A stretch of DNA of 64,000 nucleotides from contig DATHDG010000012.1 in NCBI GenBank assembly GCA_035319125.1, forward strand, positions 106,235 to 170,234, given 5' to 3'. Origin of the DNA: Fen-1308 sp035319125 (GTDB taxonomy: Bacteria > Nitrospirota > Thermodesulfovibrionia > Thermodesulfovibrionales > Dissulfurispiraceae). A program made the translations under genes and the position numbers. The notes beneath the pieces are model-generated. The model made no database searches and was not told the origin of the DNA. It saw only the letters and a program-made list of their open reading frames with translations. Within the stretch, counting starts at the first letter, position 1. Each line of letters begins with the position of its first letter. Below are positions 44,064 through 53,141 of this stretch, piece by piece.

Positions 44064-45098
44064 ATGAGTCTGGATGTTAACAAAATATTTATCCCGGCTG
44101 TTGTGACCTTTATCTCGGTTGCAGCCATGCTCATGTTGCGAGGGGTTTCGTTGCGCATGATGCGAGGGTGGGCTGCTAAAACAGCGACAAAAATTGATGA
44201 TATAGTTAATAAGTCTATCAGAACGCCGTCACTGTTCTGGTGTTTGGCAGTCGGGCTTTATATCGGAATAGCGGTTTCTGAACTTCCTGACAAGTACGTT
44301 TTCTATTTGAACAAGGCTCTCCATGTAATTGTTGTTCTTTCATTTACGATGGCTGCGGCCAATCTTGTTGGCGAGCTACTCAAGAACTATGTCCAAAAGT
44401 CGAGGCTGCCTTTGCCATCAACAGGCCTGTTCTATGGTGTTGTCAAAGGCCTGGTCATCGCCTTGGGGGTGATCATCGCCCTTGGTATTCTCGGCATTTC
44501 CATAACACCCTTGATAACGGCTCTGGGTGTAGGAGGTCTAGCCGTTGCCCTTGCACTGAAAGACACGCTCGAAAATTTCTTTTCGGGAATTCATATCCTG
44601 GTTGAAAAATCCATAAGGGTGGGAGATTTCATCAAATTGGAGACAGGTCAAGAGGGATATGTTGAAGATATTACCTGGAGGACAACACGGATTCGTATGC
44701 TTCCGAATAACATGGTTGTAATCCCTAATAGCAAATTGTCTCAGAGTATTGTGACAAATTATTATCTTCCTGAACAAAAGATGTCTCTTCAGATTCCTAT
44801 TAGTGTCAGTTATTCATCTGATCCGGATCATGTCGAAGAACTTTTGATAGATGAAGCCGGTAAGGCTGCAGGTGAAGTGCCGGGACTTCTGGAAGATCCT
44901 CCTCCATTTGTAAGGTTCATCCCTGGATTCGGAGACAGCGCACTTGAATTCACGCTTATATGCCAGGTAAGGGAATTTGTAGATCAATACAATGTGCAGC
45001 ATGAACTCCGGAAGAGAATACTCAAACGATTCAGGGCTGAGCATATAGAAATCCCATTCCCGCAGAGAACTATCAATATAAAGCGCGAGGGACTATAA
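44064..45098 (+). CDS. MscS-family mechanosensitive channel
   Basis: This 344-residue small-conductance channel relative has three or four N-terminal helices. The pore helix region LGISITPLITALGVGGLAVALALKDTLENFFSG follows, and then the cytoplasmic beta domain VGDFIKLETGQEGYVEDITWRTTRIRMLPNNMVVIPN. The C-terminal domain ends in HIEIPFPQRTINIKREG. It should release solutes during hypo-osmotic shock. It stands with the LapA-like gene and ends before a strong palindrome that terminates the convergent FecR gene. Confidence 0.94.
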   Translation: MSLDVNKIFIPAVVTFISVAAMLMLRGVSLRMMRGWAAKTATKIDDIVNKSIRTPSLFWCLAVGLYIGIAVSELPDKYVFYLNKALHVIVVLSFTMAAANLVGELLKNYVQKSRLPLPSTGLFYGVVKGLVIALGVIIALGILGISITPLITALGVGGLAVALALKDTLENFFSGIHILVEKSIRVGDFIKLETGQEGYVEDITWRTTRIRMLPNNMVVIPNSKLSQSIVTNYYLPEQKMSLQIPISVSYSSDPDHVEELLIDEAGKAAGEVPGLLEDPPPFVRFIPGFGDSALEFTLICQVREFVDQYNVQHELRKRILKRFRAEHIEIPFPQRTINIKREGL

Positions 45099-45121
45099 CA
45101 GGTGTGCTGTTGAAGTTTGTC

Positions 45122-45158
45122 AAAAAAGCCTATGCGGGCAAGCGCTTGCCCGCATAGG
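45122..45158 (-). terminator. Perfect 30-base palindrome with T run, terminator between convergent genes
   Basis: CCTATGCGGGCAAGC (45129-45143) is followed directly by its exact reverse complement (45144-45158). On the minus strand the hairpin is followed by six T (complement of 45122-45127), so it ends the FecR gene. On the plus strand the following TATAAT-rich stretch could also slow the mscS transcript. A loop of about four bases must open in the centre. Confidence 0.85.
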
Positions 45159-45180
45159 GATATAATTAATACGTTCCGGC

Positions 45181-47274
45181 TTACTTCCAGGGCCGGTGAT
45201 TATCGCCTTCTTCCTTTATATTATCGGGGCGCTCTTTTTTTGTGTCATTCTCAGGTTTCCCATTTTGATCATGCTTCTCATGCTTCGGCTGTGGCTGCGC
45301 TTGAGGCTGAACAGCCTGTTGCCTGACTGGTTCGGCATGTTCCTTGGGTTGCATACGCGGATCAGCTTCATGACTGGGAGAGTGACCTTTTAGCTCTGTT
45401 CGACTTTCCGGCTGGCTTTTTTCATCTCTTTGCCTCATCTGCTGAGATCTATCGTCAAGTCTTCTTTTGTTGATTATATCTTGGTTTTGAGGCCTTGGGG
45501 CATCGGCATGCCTGTCAATCTTCTTCTCCGCTGCGGCAGGAGCTGATTCCGGTCTGCTTACCGTTCCAGAACGACCAGAGGAGCCTGGCTGCTGTTTAAT
45601 TTCAGGCTTTCCGGCATTTTCACCAGGAAGGTCTCTCTTCTGGGGTGCGCTGTCAGGTCTTGTCGGCCGGACGTTCCGGTCATCAACAGGCTTGCGCGAA
45701 TTTGTATTATCGAATTTTCTTTCATCCGGAGCAATTCGGCGATCTATCCGGTCATCTCGCATTTGACGGGTCGGTTCTTTGACTGTTGTGCCTTCCTGCT
45801 GATGCTTAATAGAACGGTCTGGTGGAGGCGCATTTGTAATACGCTGTTCAGACCGGTCGACCGTTCCGGGGTTGCGTCTGTCGAGGGGCTTTGATACCGT
45901 TTCAGCGCGCCCTTGCAGGGGCTTGGCCCCTGGATGCATTACGGATATATTTTCGGCCCTGCCAAGCTTGCGCTCCTCTCTGTTGTGTTGAACATTTATG
46001 CGATTTAAAGCCGCAGGAGGCATCCTGTCGGAATGCACTGTCCTTAAAGATGGCATCCTTGATTCTCTTGTTGGTGAGATGTTAGGCCCTGCCACGCTTA
46101 TCTTTTCGTTTAGGTATCTATTCCTGTCAAATGTGCCCTGCCTGTAATGACCGCTCATGAAGGATTTATGATCAACTACAGTGACGGCATTATTTACGTT
46201 GACGTTTCTATAAACATTAACAACAGTCTTATTGACAGTGACATTTGTGACATTCACGCTGTGAGGGCCAAAATAGCCGCGGCCATAATAGATTTCTCCG
46301 GGAGCGAGAGGCACCCATGATACATAAGTTGACGTGCGCACCCATCCAACATAGCCGGGGCCCCAGTAAACATATCCCTTTCTCGGTGGAACCCAGAACC
46401 AGCCGGCCGCAGGCGTATATGCCCACCGGCCGTAATGATATGGCGCCCACCCCCACGGCTCATCCGATACCCATGTGTAATCTCCGCCGATCCAAACCCA
46501 TCTACCCATTCTGTACGGTGCCCAGCCTGACGCGACAACAACGGAAGGAGTCCAGACCCAGCCATAATCCCTGACCTCTGTCCATCGTCCATTGTCATTC
46601 AGATCACGCGAGTAGCTTTGCAGTTCTGCCGGAAGATACCGTGAACTGGCGGGGACAGAGCTATATAATTTGTCGCGAGTCAAATTCCAGCGGTCCCATT
46701 CATTGGCTACCGGCATATCATAAACTCTGGCATACTGATCGCGCTTCAATACGAGCGCGTCTCCGGTTTTAATAGTTACAACCCCAGCGCGGTCTTCAGC
46801 CAATACCCTGCCTGAAAAAACCAGCACATTGGTTTCGCTGTTTTCAGCCACGTCGACATTCAACTTCGACTTGTTCTTTATTCGCAATGATGCTATTGGA
46901 GAGTCAACCTGCATGAGGTCGTCGGCACCGCTGTATGAAATGTATGCTGAACCTGAATTAATATATATCTGGCTTGAATGGTCTTCTATCCTGAGAATGT
47001 CAGCCGATGTTTCATGGTCAAGTCTGATTATATTGCCGCTTCTCGATTGAATCTCAGCCCTAGCGTTAGAAGGCACCCAAAGGCGGTCTCCAGGTCTCAG
47101 GGGCATGTTGGCAGAAGCTGGCGCCCACTCCCCCGTGTCTTCATTATTTACCTGGACATCGCCATCCATATATGCCATCCTCAGCGCCCCGAAATCAGCT
47201 GCATGCACGCTTAATGGAATTGCCAGCATGACGGTTGCTGCAAGCATAACAAATAAAGATCCGACAGTTCTCAT
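45181..47274 (-). CDS. Secreted FecR-domain protein with Trp/Tyr-rich repeats and long disordered tail
   Basis: This 697-residue exported protein is started at ATG 47274 (AAAGGAGAGG site upstream). A signal peptide covers residues 1-25. Residues about 35-180 are a FecR-type beta domain (LRMAYMDGDVQV, LRPGDRLWVPSNARAEI, VDSPIASLRIKNKSKL). Residues about 215-360 are a DUF6600-like region of repeated Trp and Tyr (SGWAPYRMGRWVWIGGD, PWGWAPYHYGRWAY). From about 400 to the end the chain is rich in Arg, Asp, Pro and Gln and should be disordered. No sigma or anti-sigma partner is adjacent. The likely role is an envelope or surface protein; the function is unknown. Confidence 0.82.
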   Translation of the reverse strand: MRTVGSLFVMLAATVMLAIPLSVHAADFGALRMAYMDGDVQVNNEDTGEWAPASANMPLRPGDRLWVPSNARAEIQSRSGNIIRLDHETSADILRIEDHSSQIYINSGSAYISYSGADDLMQVDSPIASLRIKNKSKLNVDVAENSETNVLVFSGRVLAEDRAGVVTIKTGDALVLKRDQYARVYDMPVANEWDRWNLTRDKLYSSVPASSRYLPAELQSYSRDLNDNGRWTEVRDYGWVWTPSVVVASGWAPYRMGRWVWIGGDYTWVSDEPWGWAPYHYGRWAYTPAAGWFWVPPRKGYVYWGPGYVGWVRTSTYVSWVPLAPGEIYYGRGYFGPHSVNVTNVTVNKTVVNVYRNVNVNNAVTVVDHKSFMSGHYRQGTFDRNRYLNEKISVAGPNISPTRESRMPSLRTVHSDRMPPAALNRINVQHNREERKLGRAENISVMHPGAKPLQGRAETVSKPLDRRNPGTVDRSEQRITNAPPPDRSIKHQQEGTTVKEPTRQMRDDRIDRRIAPDERKFDNTNSRKPVDDRNVRPTRPDSAPQKRDLPGENAGKPEIKQQPGSSGRSGTVSRPESAPAAAEKKIDRHADAPRPQNQDIINKRRLDDRSQQMRQRDEKSQPESRTELKGHSPSHEADPRMQPKEHAEPVRQQAVQPQAQPQPKHEKHDQNGKPENDTKKERPDNIKEEGDNHRPWK

Positions 47275-47388
47275 GGTCCTCTCCTTTAAAGAATAATCTT
47301 GGTTATAGCGTATCAAACGATTGTGAAACATGTATGAATGTATTATGATGAATTGTGAACTCGCCACATTGCAACAGGCTGGAGAGCT

Positions 47389-48873
47389 TTATTCAGTGGA
47401 TTCGTCCTTGCGCTTGCCGATATTTCGTTTGAAAAATTTCAGACGTGCAGCCATTGTTATGAGGAAGACGCCTGTAGCACCAATAGCAAAGGCGAATCCG
47501 TAAGCAAGATAGGTCGGCAGAAGGAATGCTGCTACCGAAACGGCTATGAAAAAGAGGCCGATGCCGAATAGATTCGGGAATTCAGCCCTAGTCAGTTCTC
47601 TTCTGCCCATAACCGCAGCATTCACAGTGCTGCCTGCAGTCACAGCTCGTATCAGAACGCTGCGTCCGTGAGCGTGCATTGCTTTTGTCTTAATTTTGTC
47701 TCTCCTCTGCAGCGGCCTGACCTTGTTGCGGCTGGTCAAGACTATCTCAGTGGAATTCCTGAGGTCGTCCAAAAACATTTCTGTGATCTTCCCTGCAGCT
47801 GCCTCATCTTCCATCACAATATCGAGCTCCCAGTTTCCCAGCCAGCTTGCGAGATTGAGGTTTGTCGAGCCGACCCTCGCCCATCGACCGTCGCAGACCG
47901 CAGTCTTTGCATGGACCATGGGTCCGTTCCATTCAAAGACTCTCACGCCTGCTTCAAGAAGGGAACTGTAACTTGTCCGGGAAAGATTGGCTATCCACTG
48001 TATATCGCTTCCATGCGGAACCAGAAGTCTAACATCGACGCCATCAAGCGCCGCAGAGCGAAGCGCCTGTATATATGCAGTAGTACCGAGAAAATATGCG
48101 TCTGTAAGCCATAAGTAATCTTGCGCAGCTGCTGCAATTAATAAATCCAGCCGGTAAAGGCCGGAGATTTCCGGTGATGTCGCGACAACTCTTACAGAAA
48201 CCTGACCTTCTTCCGAGTACGTCTCCTGTGATTGCAGTTCATTGTCGGCAATGACTCCTCCGGCAAGCCTCCATGCATCCGTAAAAGCGTCTTCAGCATG
48301 AGCCACTGCAGGACCATGGATCATTACTCCGGTATCTCGCCACGGTAGCAAACCGGTTTTGGTATTTCCAACCCACGCATCTCCGATGCAAAGCCCGGAG
48401 ATAAAAGCAATTTTTCCGTCAACTGAAAGCAGCTTTCTATGGTCTCTTCGCACCCAACCAAGCATGCTGCTGAGTTTTGGCGGATTCGCAGGCCTTACTT
48501 CGCCGCCGGCATGAATAAGAGGCAGCCACATCCCACTGCCCAGAATGCTGCGGGAACCAAACCAGTCATAGAGGACCCTAACCTTAACCCCATCCATGGC
48601 CTTCTGTGCCAGCAGATCCCGGAAGCGGCGTCCTGTCATGTCGTTATGAATAATATACATTTCAATATGTATGCTTTTATTGGCCGATTTGATGGCGTTC
48701 TCCCACTCAGGATAGTTCTCGTCAGCGTTGCGGAGTATTTTGAGCCGGTTCCCCGATACCAGAGGAGCGCCGCTCGTGCGCAGGAGAGCGGCGTCATTAA
48801 GCAGTGACTCTAATTTTTCTATACGATCATTCATTTCTTTTTCTGTGGGAGCCCGAGTTTGCCGGCTGTTCAT
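47389..48873 (-). CDS. Phospholipase D-family protein (cardiolipin synthase-like)
   Basis: This 494-residue protein has two PLD catalytic HKD motifs: His145-Lys147-Asp152 (DHRKLLSVDG) and MVHAKTAVCDGRW, followed by GSTNLN. The spacing fits bacterial cardiolipin synthases, which join two phosphatidylglycerols. Unlike the usual form, the membrane helices are at the C terminus (residues about 435-475, LFFIAVSVAAFLLPTYLAYGF), not the N terminus. The start at ATG 48873 has AAAGAGAG upstream and overlaps the next gene by 47 bases; ATG 48834 is an alternative. A different phospholipid or nuclease role is possible. Confidence 0.87.
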   Translation of the reverse strand: MNSRQTRAPTEKEMNDRIEKLESLLNDAALLRTSGAPLVSGNRLKILRNADENYPEWENAIKSANKSIHIEMYIIHNDMTGRRFRDLLAQKAMDGVKVRVLYDWFGSRSILGSGMWLPLIHAGGEVRPANPPKLSSMLGWVRRDHRKLLSVDGKIAFISGLCIGDAWVGNTKTGLLPWRDTGVMIHGPAVAHAEDAFTDAWRLAGGVIADNELQSQETYSEEGQVSVRVVATSPEISGLYRLDLLIAAAAQDYLWLTDAYFLGTTAYIQALRSAALDGVDVRLLVPHGSDIQWIANLSRTSYSSLLEAGVRVFEWNGPMVHAKTAVCDGRWARVGSTNLNLASWLGNWELDIVMEDEAAAGKITEMFLDDLRNSTEIVLTSRNKVRPLQRRDKIKTKAMHAHGRSVLIRAVTAGSTVNAAVMGRRELTRAEFPNLFGIGLFFIAVSVAAFLLPTYLAYGFAFAIGATGVFLITMAARLKFFKRNIGKRKDESTE

Positions 48874-49618
48874 GACAGCTCTCTTTAACTGTAATCACGA
48901 GCTCGGCAACTATAGGAAGATGGTCCGAGGCAATCAGCGCCGGCCATCTGCGGGAGACCTGCAGGCTATTCAGCTCAACATGGCCTGTGAAGTATATGTG
49001 ATCAATATGGAGTACTGGCAATATTCCGGGATATGTCTTTCGCCAGCGAAGGTGAGGCATAAGATCCATGCTATGAAGTTTTTCAGAAAGAAGATGTGAG
49101 GCTGTACTTTTTTTCCATTCGTTGAAATCACCAACAACAATCTTTGGTCCCTTGACATGAGTATCCATGACAAACGATAGCAGCTTTTTTGCCTGACGCG
49201 ATCGCTCCGGCGATGATGTGCCGAAATGCACATTATAGATGTGAACGGCGGTATTATCAACTAAGACGTCTACTCGTTGGCATAGTCTGGGCTCATATCC
49301 TTCAACTGAAAGATCGAAAGACTCATGTTTTATTACAGGCAGACTGCTCAAAACAGCATTGCCGTATAAATGGCTCCGGTAGCTCCTTGCCGGAGCAAGC
49401 ACAGGCCTCATGTTCATGCGTGTTGCTAATACGTCTTCCTGCCCAGGACTTTTTAGGCTTGGGCCTATGACCTCCTGAAGCGCGATGACGTCCGCCTTGA
49501 GTGGCTTCAGCACAGATCCGATTCGCCCTGAATCAGTGCGTCCGTCCAGTCCGCGGCATTTATGTATGTTATAAGTCGCCAGACGAAGGCGTATTTTATT
49601 CTTGACGGCAATGTCCAT
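48827..49618 (-). CDS. Endonuclease/exonuclease/phosphatase-family protein
   Basis: This 263-residue protein of the EEP fold has ATYNIHKCRGLDGR near the start, the catalytic ALQEV, the metal-binding VVGDFNEW, and the terminal ASDHLPIVAEL with the conserved Asp-His. It has no signal peptide. It overlaps the PLD-family gene, and this pair of genes recurs in bacteria, suggesting a joint role in lipid head-group or envelope metabolism. Substrate and direction of the reaction are not visible in the sequence. Nothing gene-like lies in 49619-49735. Confidence 0.87.
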   Translation of the reverse strand: MDIAVKNKIRLRLATYNIHKCRGLDGRTDSGRIGSVLKPLKADVIALQEVIGPSLKSPGQEDVLATRMNMRPVLAPARSYRSHLYGNAVLSSLPVIKHESFDLSVEGYEPRLCQRVDVLVDNTAVHIYNVHFGTSSPERSRQAKKLLSFVMDTHVKGPKIVVGDFNEWKKSTASHLLSEKLHSMDLMPHLRWRKTYPGILPVLHIDHIYFTGHVELNSLQVSRRWPALIASDHLPIVAELVITVKESCHEQPANSGSHRKRNE

Positions 49619-49735
49619 ATTGTAAATCTAGAATATCACGACAGGGCTTCTGATGCTACAGAAAAGAGTTTTTGACTATAACTGCTCGCAAAATCATCTT
49701 AAGATGGAACAGTACATAATATATACGGCTTTCTG

Positions 49736-50425
49736 CTATTTCTCTATGAAGTAAAGAATGTTAAGGAAATGCTCTGTATCTGAAAGATCATCGACCACAA
49801 CATCTGCGCCGGCAGCAACCAGGCTGCTCGGGCTATATGGGCCGGTGGCGACAGCTATGCTCGTGGCGTTATAAGGTTTTGCGCACAGCACATCGCGAGG
49901 CGTGTCGCCGATTACGATGCAGTCGCCGAAATCGAAATCCCTGCCCGAGATGATCCTGAACCGTTCAACCGCGATCGGCAGCAATTTATTTCTGTCCTCA
50001 TGATCGCTACCGAAGGCGCCGGTTGCAAAGTAACTGTTAAGCCCAAAAGACTCTAACTTAAGACGGGCGCCTTGTTCAAAGTTCCCGGTGAGCAGACCGA
50101 TCATATATCTGTCTTGACGGGCCTTCAATGCTTCCAGGGCTTCTATTATCCCGGGCTTAAGATGCTTGTCGCTGTTGCTTAGCTCGATCGACAGGTGGCT
50201 GATATATGCGTCGGTTATTTGAGGGATTATGCCGTTGTCAGATGAAATGCCATGTTTAATGAGACCTTCTCTGACAATTTGCATATCAGTCTTGCCCGCC
50301 ATGCTGACATTGCGGAAAGCATTGTCTATAGCAAGGACATCCCGGAATGCCTGATCCAAAGCGCGTACTCCAGCGCCTCCTGAATCGACAAGGGTGCCGT
50401 CAATGTCGAAGAGTAAAAGTTGCAT
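49736..50425 (-). CDS. HAD-family hydrolase (phosphoglycolate phosphatase-like)
   Basis: This 229-residue HAD phosphatase begins LLLFDIDGTLVDSGG with the nucleophile Asp and the acid Asp two residues later. Motif II Thr lies in GLLTGNFEQGA, and motif IV is VIGDTPRDVLCA. The start is ATG 50425; a TTG three codons upstream is in frame. The closest functional type is Gph-like phosphatase, which clears 2-phosphoglycolate, but the family is broad. It diverges from pyrE across 136 bases that carry promoter-like sequence. Confidence 0.85.
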   Translation of the reverse strand: MQLLLFDIDGTLVDSGGAGVRALDQAFRDVLAIDNAFRNVSMAGKTDMQIVREGLIKHGISSDNGIIPQITDAYISHLSIELSNSDKHLKPGIIEALEALKARQDRYMIGLLTGNFEQGARLKLESFGLNSYFATGAFGSDHEDRNKLLPIAVERFRIISGRDFDFGDCIVIGDTPRDVLCAKPYNATSIAVATGPYSPSSLVAAGADVVVDDLSDTEHFLNILYFIEK

Positions 50426-50521
50426 AATAATCAATACAATAATGTGTGACTCCTTGTCCTGTCAAGGCTCTGCACTGAAAGGATGCACCAGTTGCTGTCA
50501 AACAGCGTATAACTACCGTAG

Positions 50522-50530
50522 TGTTATAAT
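50522..50530 (+). promoter_or_regulatory. Extended -10 promoter element of pyrE
   Basis: TGTTATAAT is an extended -10 (TG, one base, TATAAT) 31 bases before the pyrE start. No convincing -35 is seen, which is usual for this promoter type. Confidence 0.45.
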
Positions 50531-50561
50531 ATTGAAAAAATTTGCCAAGGAAGGATGGTCG

Positions 50562-51146
50562 ATGAAGAAACGACTGATAGAGCTGTTATATGAGAAATCT
50601 TTTAAATATAGTGAAGAGCCTGTATTCAAGCTTGTGTCCGGGCGCATGAGCAATTATTATGTGAACTGCAAAACCGTAACGCTTCACCCTGAAGGCCTCT
50701 ATTTGATTGGAAACATAATATTTGACATGATTCAGGCACTGCCGGTTAAAGCGGTTGGTGGCCTTACTCTGGGTGCTGATCCTATCGCTGATGCTATTGC
50801 ATATACATCGCATGTCAAAGGAAAGCCAATCGAGGCTTTTGTTGTAAGAAAGAATGCCAAGAGTCACGGTACCATGCAATGGATTGAAGGCAACGTGAAA
50901 CCCGGCGATGGTGTAGTTATAGTTGATGATGTAATAACTACAGGTAAATCCACAATCGAGGCAATCAACAGAGCCAGGGAAGCGGGGCTGGTTATTGTGA
51001 AAGTTGTAGCACTGGTAGACCGTCAGGAAGGCGGATATGAAGCTGTGGCAGCGGCATTGCAGGATATCAAGGCAGATTACAGGATTGTGGAAGCGGTTGT
51101 AACGCGGGAGGAGCTTATGGTACTTCATCTCAGCAAGAACCGGTGA
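50562..51146 (+). CDS. pyrE: Orotate phosphoribosyltransferase
   Basis: PyrE joins orotate and PRPP to give OMP in pyrimidine synthesis. The 194-residue protein has FKLVSGRMSNYYVNCK near the N terminus, GGLTLGADPIADAIAY, and the PRPP loop VVIVDDVITTGKSTIEA. I start it at ATG 50562, which has AAGGAAGG at 50547-50554. A frame running back to 50394 is antisense to the HAD gene. An extended -10 lies directly upstream. The length is normal for the family. Confidence 0.95.
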   Translation: MKKRLIELLYEKSFKYSEEPVFKLVSGRMSNYYVNCKTVTLHPEGLYLIGNIIFDMIQALPVKAVGGLTLGADPIADAIAYTSHVKGKPIEAFVVRKNAKSHGTMQWIEGNVKPGDGVVIVDDVITTGKSTIEAINRAREAGLVIVKVVALVDRQEGGYEAVAAALQDIKADYRIVEAVVTREELMVLHLSKNR

Positions 51147-51241
51147 TGCTTCAACTATTCAGGGTTGTCAGAACAGAAATCCAGCATCCAGGAGTAAAAG
51201 ATTGCCTCCGATATTTAGGCCTCTGCGCTAAGCTGCGATTG

Positions 51242-51250
51242 ATGTTATAA
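51242..51250 (+). promoter_or_regulatory. Extended -10 promoter element of the TPR gene
   Basis: TGTTATAAT lies 32 bases before the ATG at 51283 and is identical to the element ahead of pyrE. Confidence 0.4.
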
Positions 51251-51282
51251 TGCAATGAACTAATATTTTCAAGGAGTGCCTG

Positions 51283-51783
51283 ATGACAGAAGAAGAAAAA
51301 GTTGTGGACCACTTTGAACTGGGCAATACAGCACTTGCAGATAACAGGCTTGATGATGCAATCGAGGAATTCAAGGCAGCCCTGAAGGATACCCCGGATT
51401 TCGCTGAGGCCTACAATAATCTGGGGCTTGCATTTTTTTATAAGAGCCGCTTTGATGAAGCAATCGGCGAATTCAGGAATGCTCTGCGTTTAGACGCAGG
51501 GTTCGCGCTTGCTCATGCTAATTTGGGACTTGCATTGCTGAACAAGGAGCTAACTGCCGAAGCAATCGAAGAGCTGACACGCGCAGTTGAAATCAATCCT
51601 GAGATAGCAGAAGCTCACTATAATCTTGGCATTGCATACAATAAAAGTGGACTTACAGACGATGCCGTCAAATCTTATGAAAACTTCATTCAGTATGCGG
51701 GAGAGAATTACCGCAACTATGTTGAGGGAGTGCAAAGAATAGTCTCGCAGCTCAAGGAGCAAAAAGCCAGGAGTAACAGTTAG
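51283..51783 (+). CDS. Cytoplasmic TPR-repeat protein
   Basis: This 166-residue protein is almost entirely tetratricopeptide repeats (residues about 10-42, 43-76, 77-110 and 111-144; for example FAEAYNNLGLAFFYKSRFDEAI). There is no signal peptide, so it should be cytoplasmic. The tail (RIVSQLKEQKARSNS) is basic. An AAGGAG site precedes the ATG. Such a protein is a scaffold for another complex, which is not evident here. Its stop touches the convergent mqnB gene. Confidence 0.88.
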   Translation: MTEEEKVVDHFELGNTALADNRLDDAIEEFKAALKDTPDFAEAYNNLGLAFFYKSRFDEAIGEFRNALRLDAGFALAHANLGLALLNKELTAEAIEELTRAVEINPEIAEAHYNLGIAYNKSGLTDDAVKSYENFIQYAGENYRNYVEGVQRIVSQLKEQKARSNS

Positions 51784-52475
51784 AGAACCTTATCCAGGAA
51801 GAACCCCTGAACGTTTTCAATAGCAGTCCTGATGTCTGCCTTGTTGAGCGGCTGATCTGCCCGATCCTCGATAATATTGCTGATTCCTCGGATCTCTACT
51901 ACACTGACGCTGTTCAGCAGACAGACGTGGGCAATAGCAGCCCCTTCCATATTTTCGCAGATAGCACCAAAGCTTCTCTCAATCTCCAGCCCTCGCCTGC
52001 GCGTACCAGTGCATGACGAGACAGTTACGAATGCACCTTTATGTTTGTAAGTCGCCAATTCAGCCGGAACATGAACCGGAAACTCATTATAGTATTCGAC
52101 TCCATTGACCTCGGCAAGGGGCAGTTTCAGAGTGTCCATCATTTTGAATTCCGCCCCGAGCGAAAGCCCTTCATCTCCGTATATTTCTCTGTCTGCAATT
52201 GCAATGTCGCCGATCTCCATACCTGAAGATGGATATGCTCCCGCAATTCCAATGATATATATTTGCCTGGTGTTGAACTTATCAAGAAGAACTGCGGTTC
52301 CATGGGCTGCATTAGTCTTGCCTACCCCGCAAATGCAAAGCACAATATCTGAATTTTTCAGTTTGCCTCTAATGAAAAGTTTGCGTTGAGCAATAAGTTC
52401 CTCTTTGCCGGACATCATGTCCACAAGCCGCTCGACTTCCGCAAAGGTGGCAGAAATTATGCCGTAGGAGATCAC
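51780..52475 (-). CDS. mqnB: Futalosine hydrolase
   Basis: This 231-residue nucleoside phosphorylase/hydrolase-fold protein has ICGVGKTNAAHGTA, IIGIAGAYPSSGMEIGDIAIADREIYGDEG and ENMEGAAIAHVC, ending in EIRGISNIIEDRADQP. The GDEG and EIRGISN pattern matches futalosine hydrolase, which releases hypoxanthine in the alternative menaquinone pathway. Relatives such as MTA/SAH nucleosidase share the fold but not these details. It overlaps the OsmC gene by 4 bases and the TPR gene end. It implies menaquinone is made by the futalosine route in this organism. Confidence 0.85.
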   Translation of the reverse strand: MISYGIISATFAEVERLVDMMSGKEELIAQRKLFIRGKLKNSDIVLCICGVGKTNAAHGTAVLLDKFNTRQIYIIGIAGAYPSSGMEIGDIAIADREIYGDEGLSLGAEFKMMDTLKLPLAEVNGVEYYNEFPVHVPAELATYKHKGAFVTVSSCTGTRRRGLEIERSFGAICENMEGAAIAHVCLLNSVSVVEIRGISNIIEDRADQPLNKADIRTAIENVQGFFLDKVL

Positions 52476-52966
52476 TTTTCGGTCTTCACCTCAGGCTCTT
52501 TGTCTTCCAGAATGTAGCGGACTTTAACATCCATATCCTTTCTCAGGGAGTTGTAGACTGAGCAGTATTTCTCGTGCGATAATTTGATAGCGCGATCAAT
52601 TTTTTTTGGGTCAAGATCTTTACCCGCAATATGCAATACCATTTCGATAGCCTTGTAATATTGTGGGGGAGTAGGGTTTCTCTCGCCGACTATGTCCATT
52701 TTGAAGCTGGCAAGACGCATCCGCATTTTTTGAAGAAACATGACGACATCAATCCCCATACATCCGGCAAGCGAAAGAAGCAGAGAGTCGGTCGGTTTGC
52801 ATCCCCACTGCACATTGGCATCGAACTCTATCTCATAGCCCTGTTGTGTTCGTCCTATAAATATAAGTTCCTTGTCCCATGTCAAGGTTGCTTTATTGAT
52901 CGGCACTATCTTCTCTTTATATCCTGTAAGAGATTCTTCAAGATCGCTCTTTTCTTTTTCGGCCAT
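52472..52966 (-). CDS. OsmC/Ohr-family protein
   Basis: This 164-residue OsmC-fold protein has its two conserved cysteines, Cys69 in LAGCMGID and Cys135 in HEKYCSVYN. That pair in this family reduces organic hydroperoxides. The N-terminal 25 residues are charged and the tail repeats acidic and Lys residues. A GGAGAG-type site precedes the ATG 52966. The gene is co-transcribed with mqnB. Whether it is a true peroxidase or a YhfA-type relative is uncertain. Confidence 0.88.
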   Translation of the reverse strand: MAEKEKSDLEESLTGYKEKIVPINKATLTWDKELIFIGRTQQGYEIEFDANVQWGCKPTDSLLLSLAGCMGIDVVMFLQKMRMRLASFKMDIVGERNPTPPQYYKAIEMVLHIAGKDLDPKKIDRAIKLSHEKYCSVYNSLRKDMDVKVRYILEDKEPEVKTEK

Positions 52967-53141
52967 GGCAGCTCTCCTTTTTTTAAGCTCTTTTTGGCCT
53001 TGATTTTATTCAATTCAGTTTCTATGAGTCAACCCGACTGCTATCCCAGCTATAGTATGTATTGAATTTCTATGGTATTATCTGACGAAACCGGAGCGCT
53101 TTCATGGTAAACTGACAGATACCTGCAAGAGGCTGGAGGAC

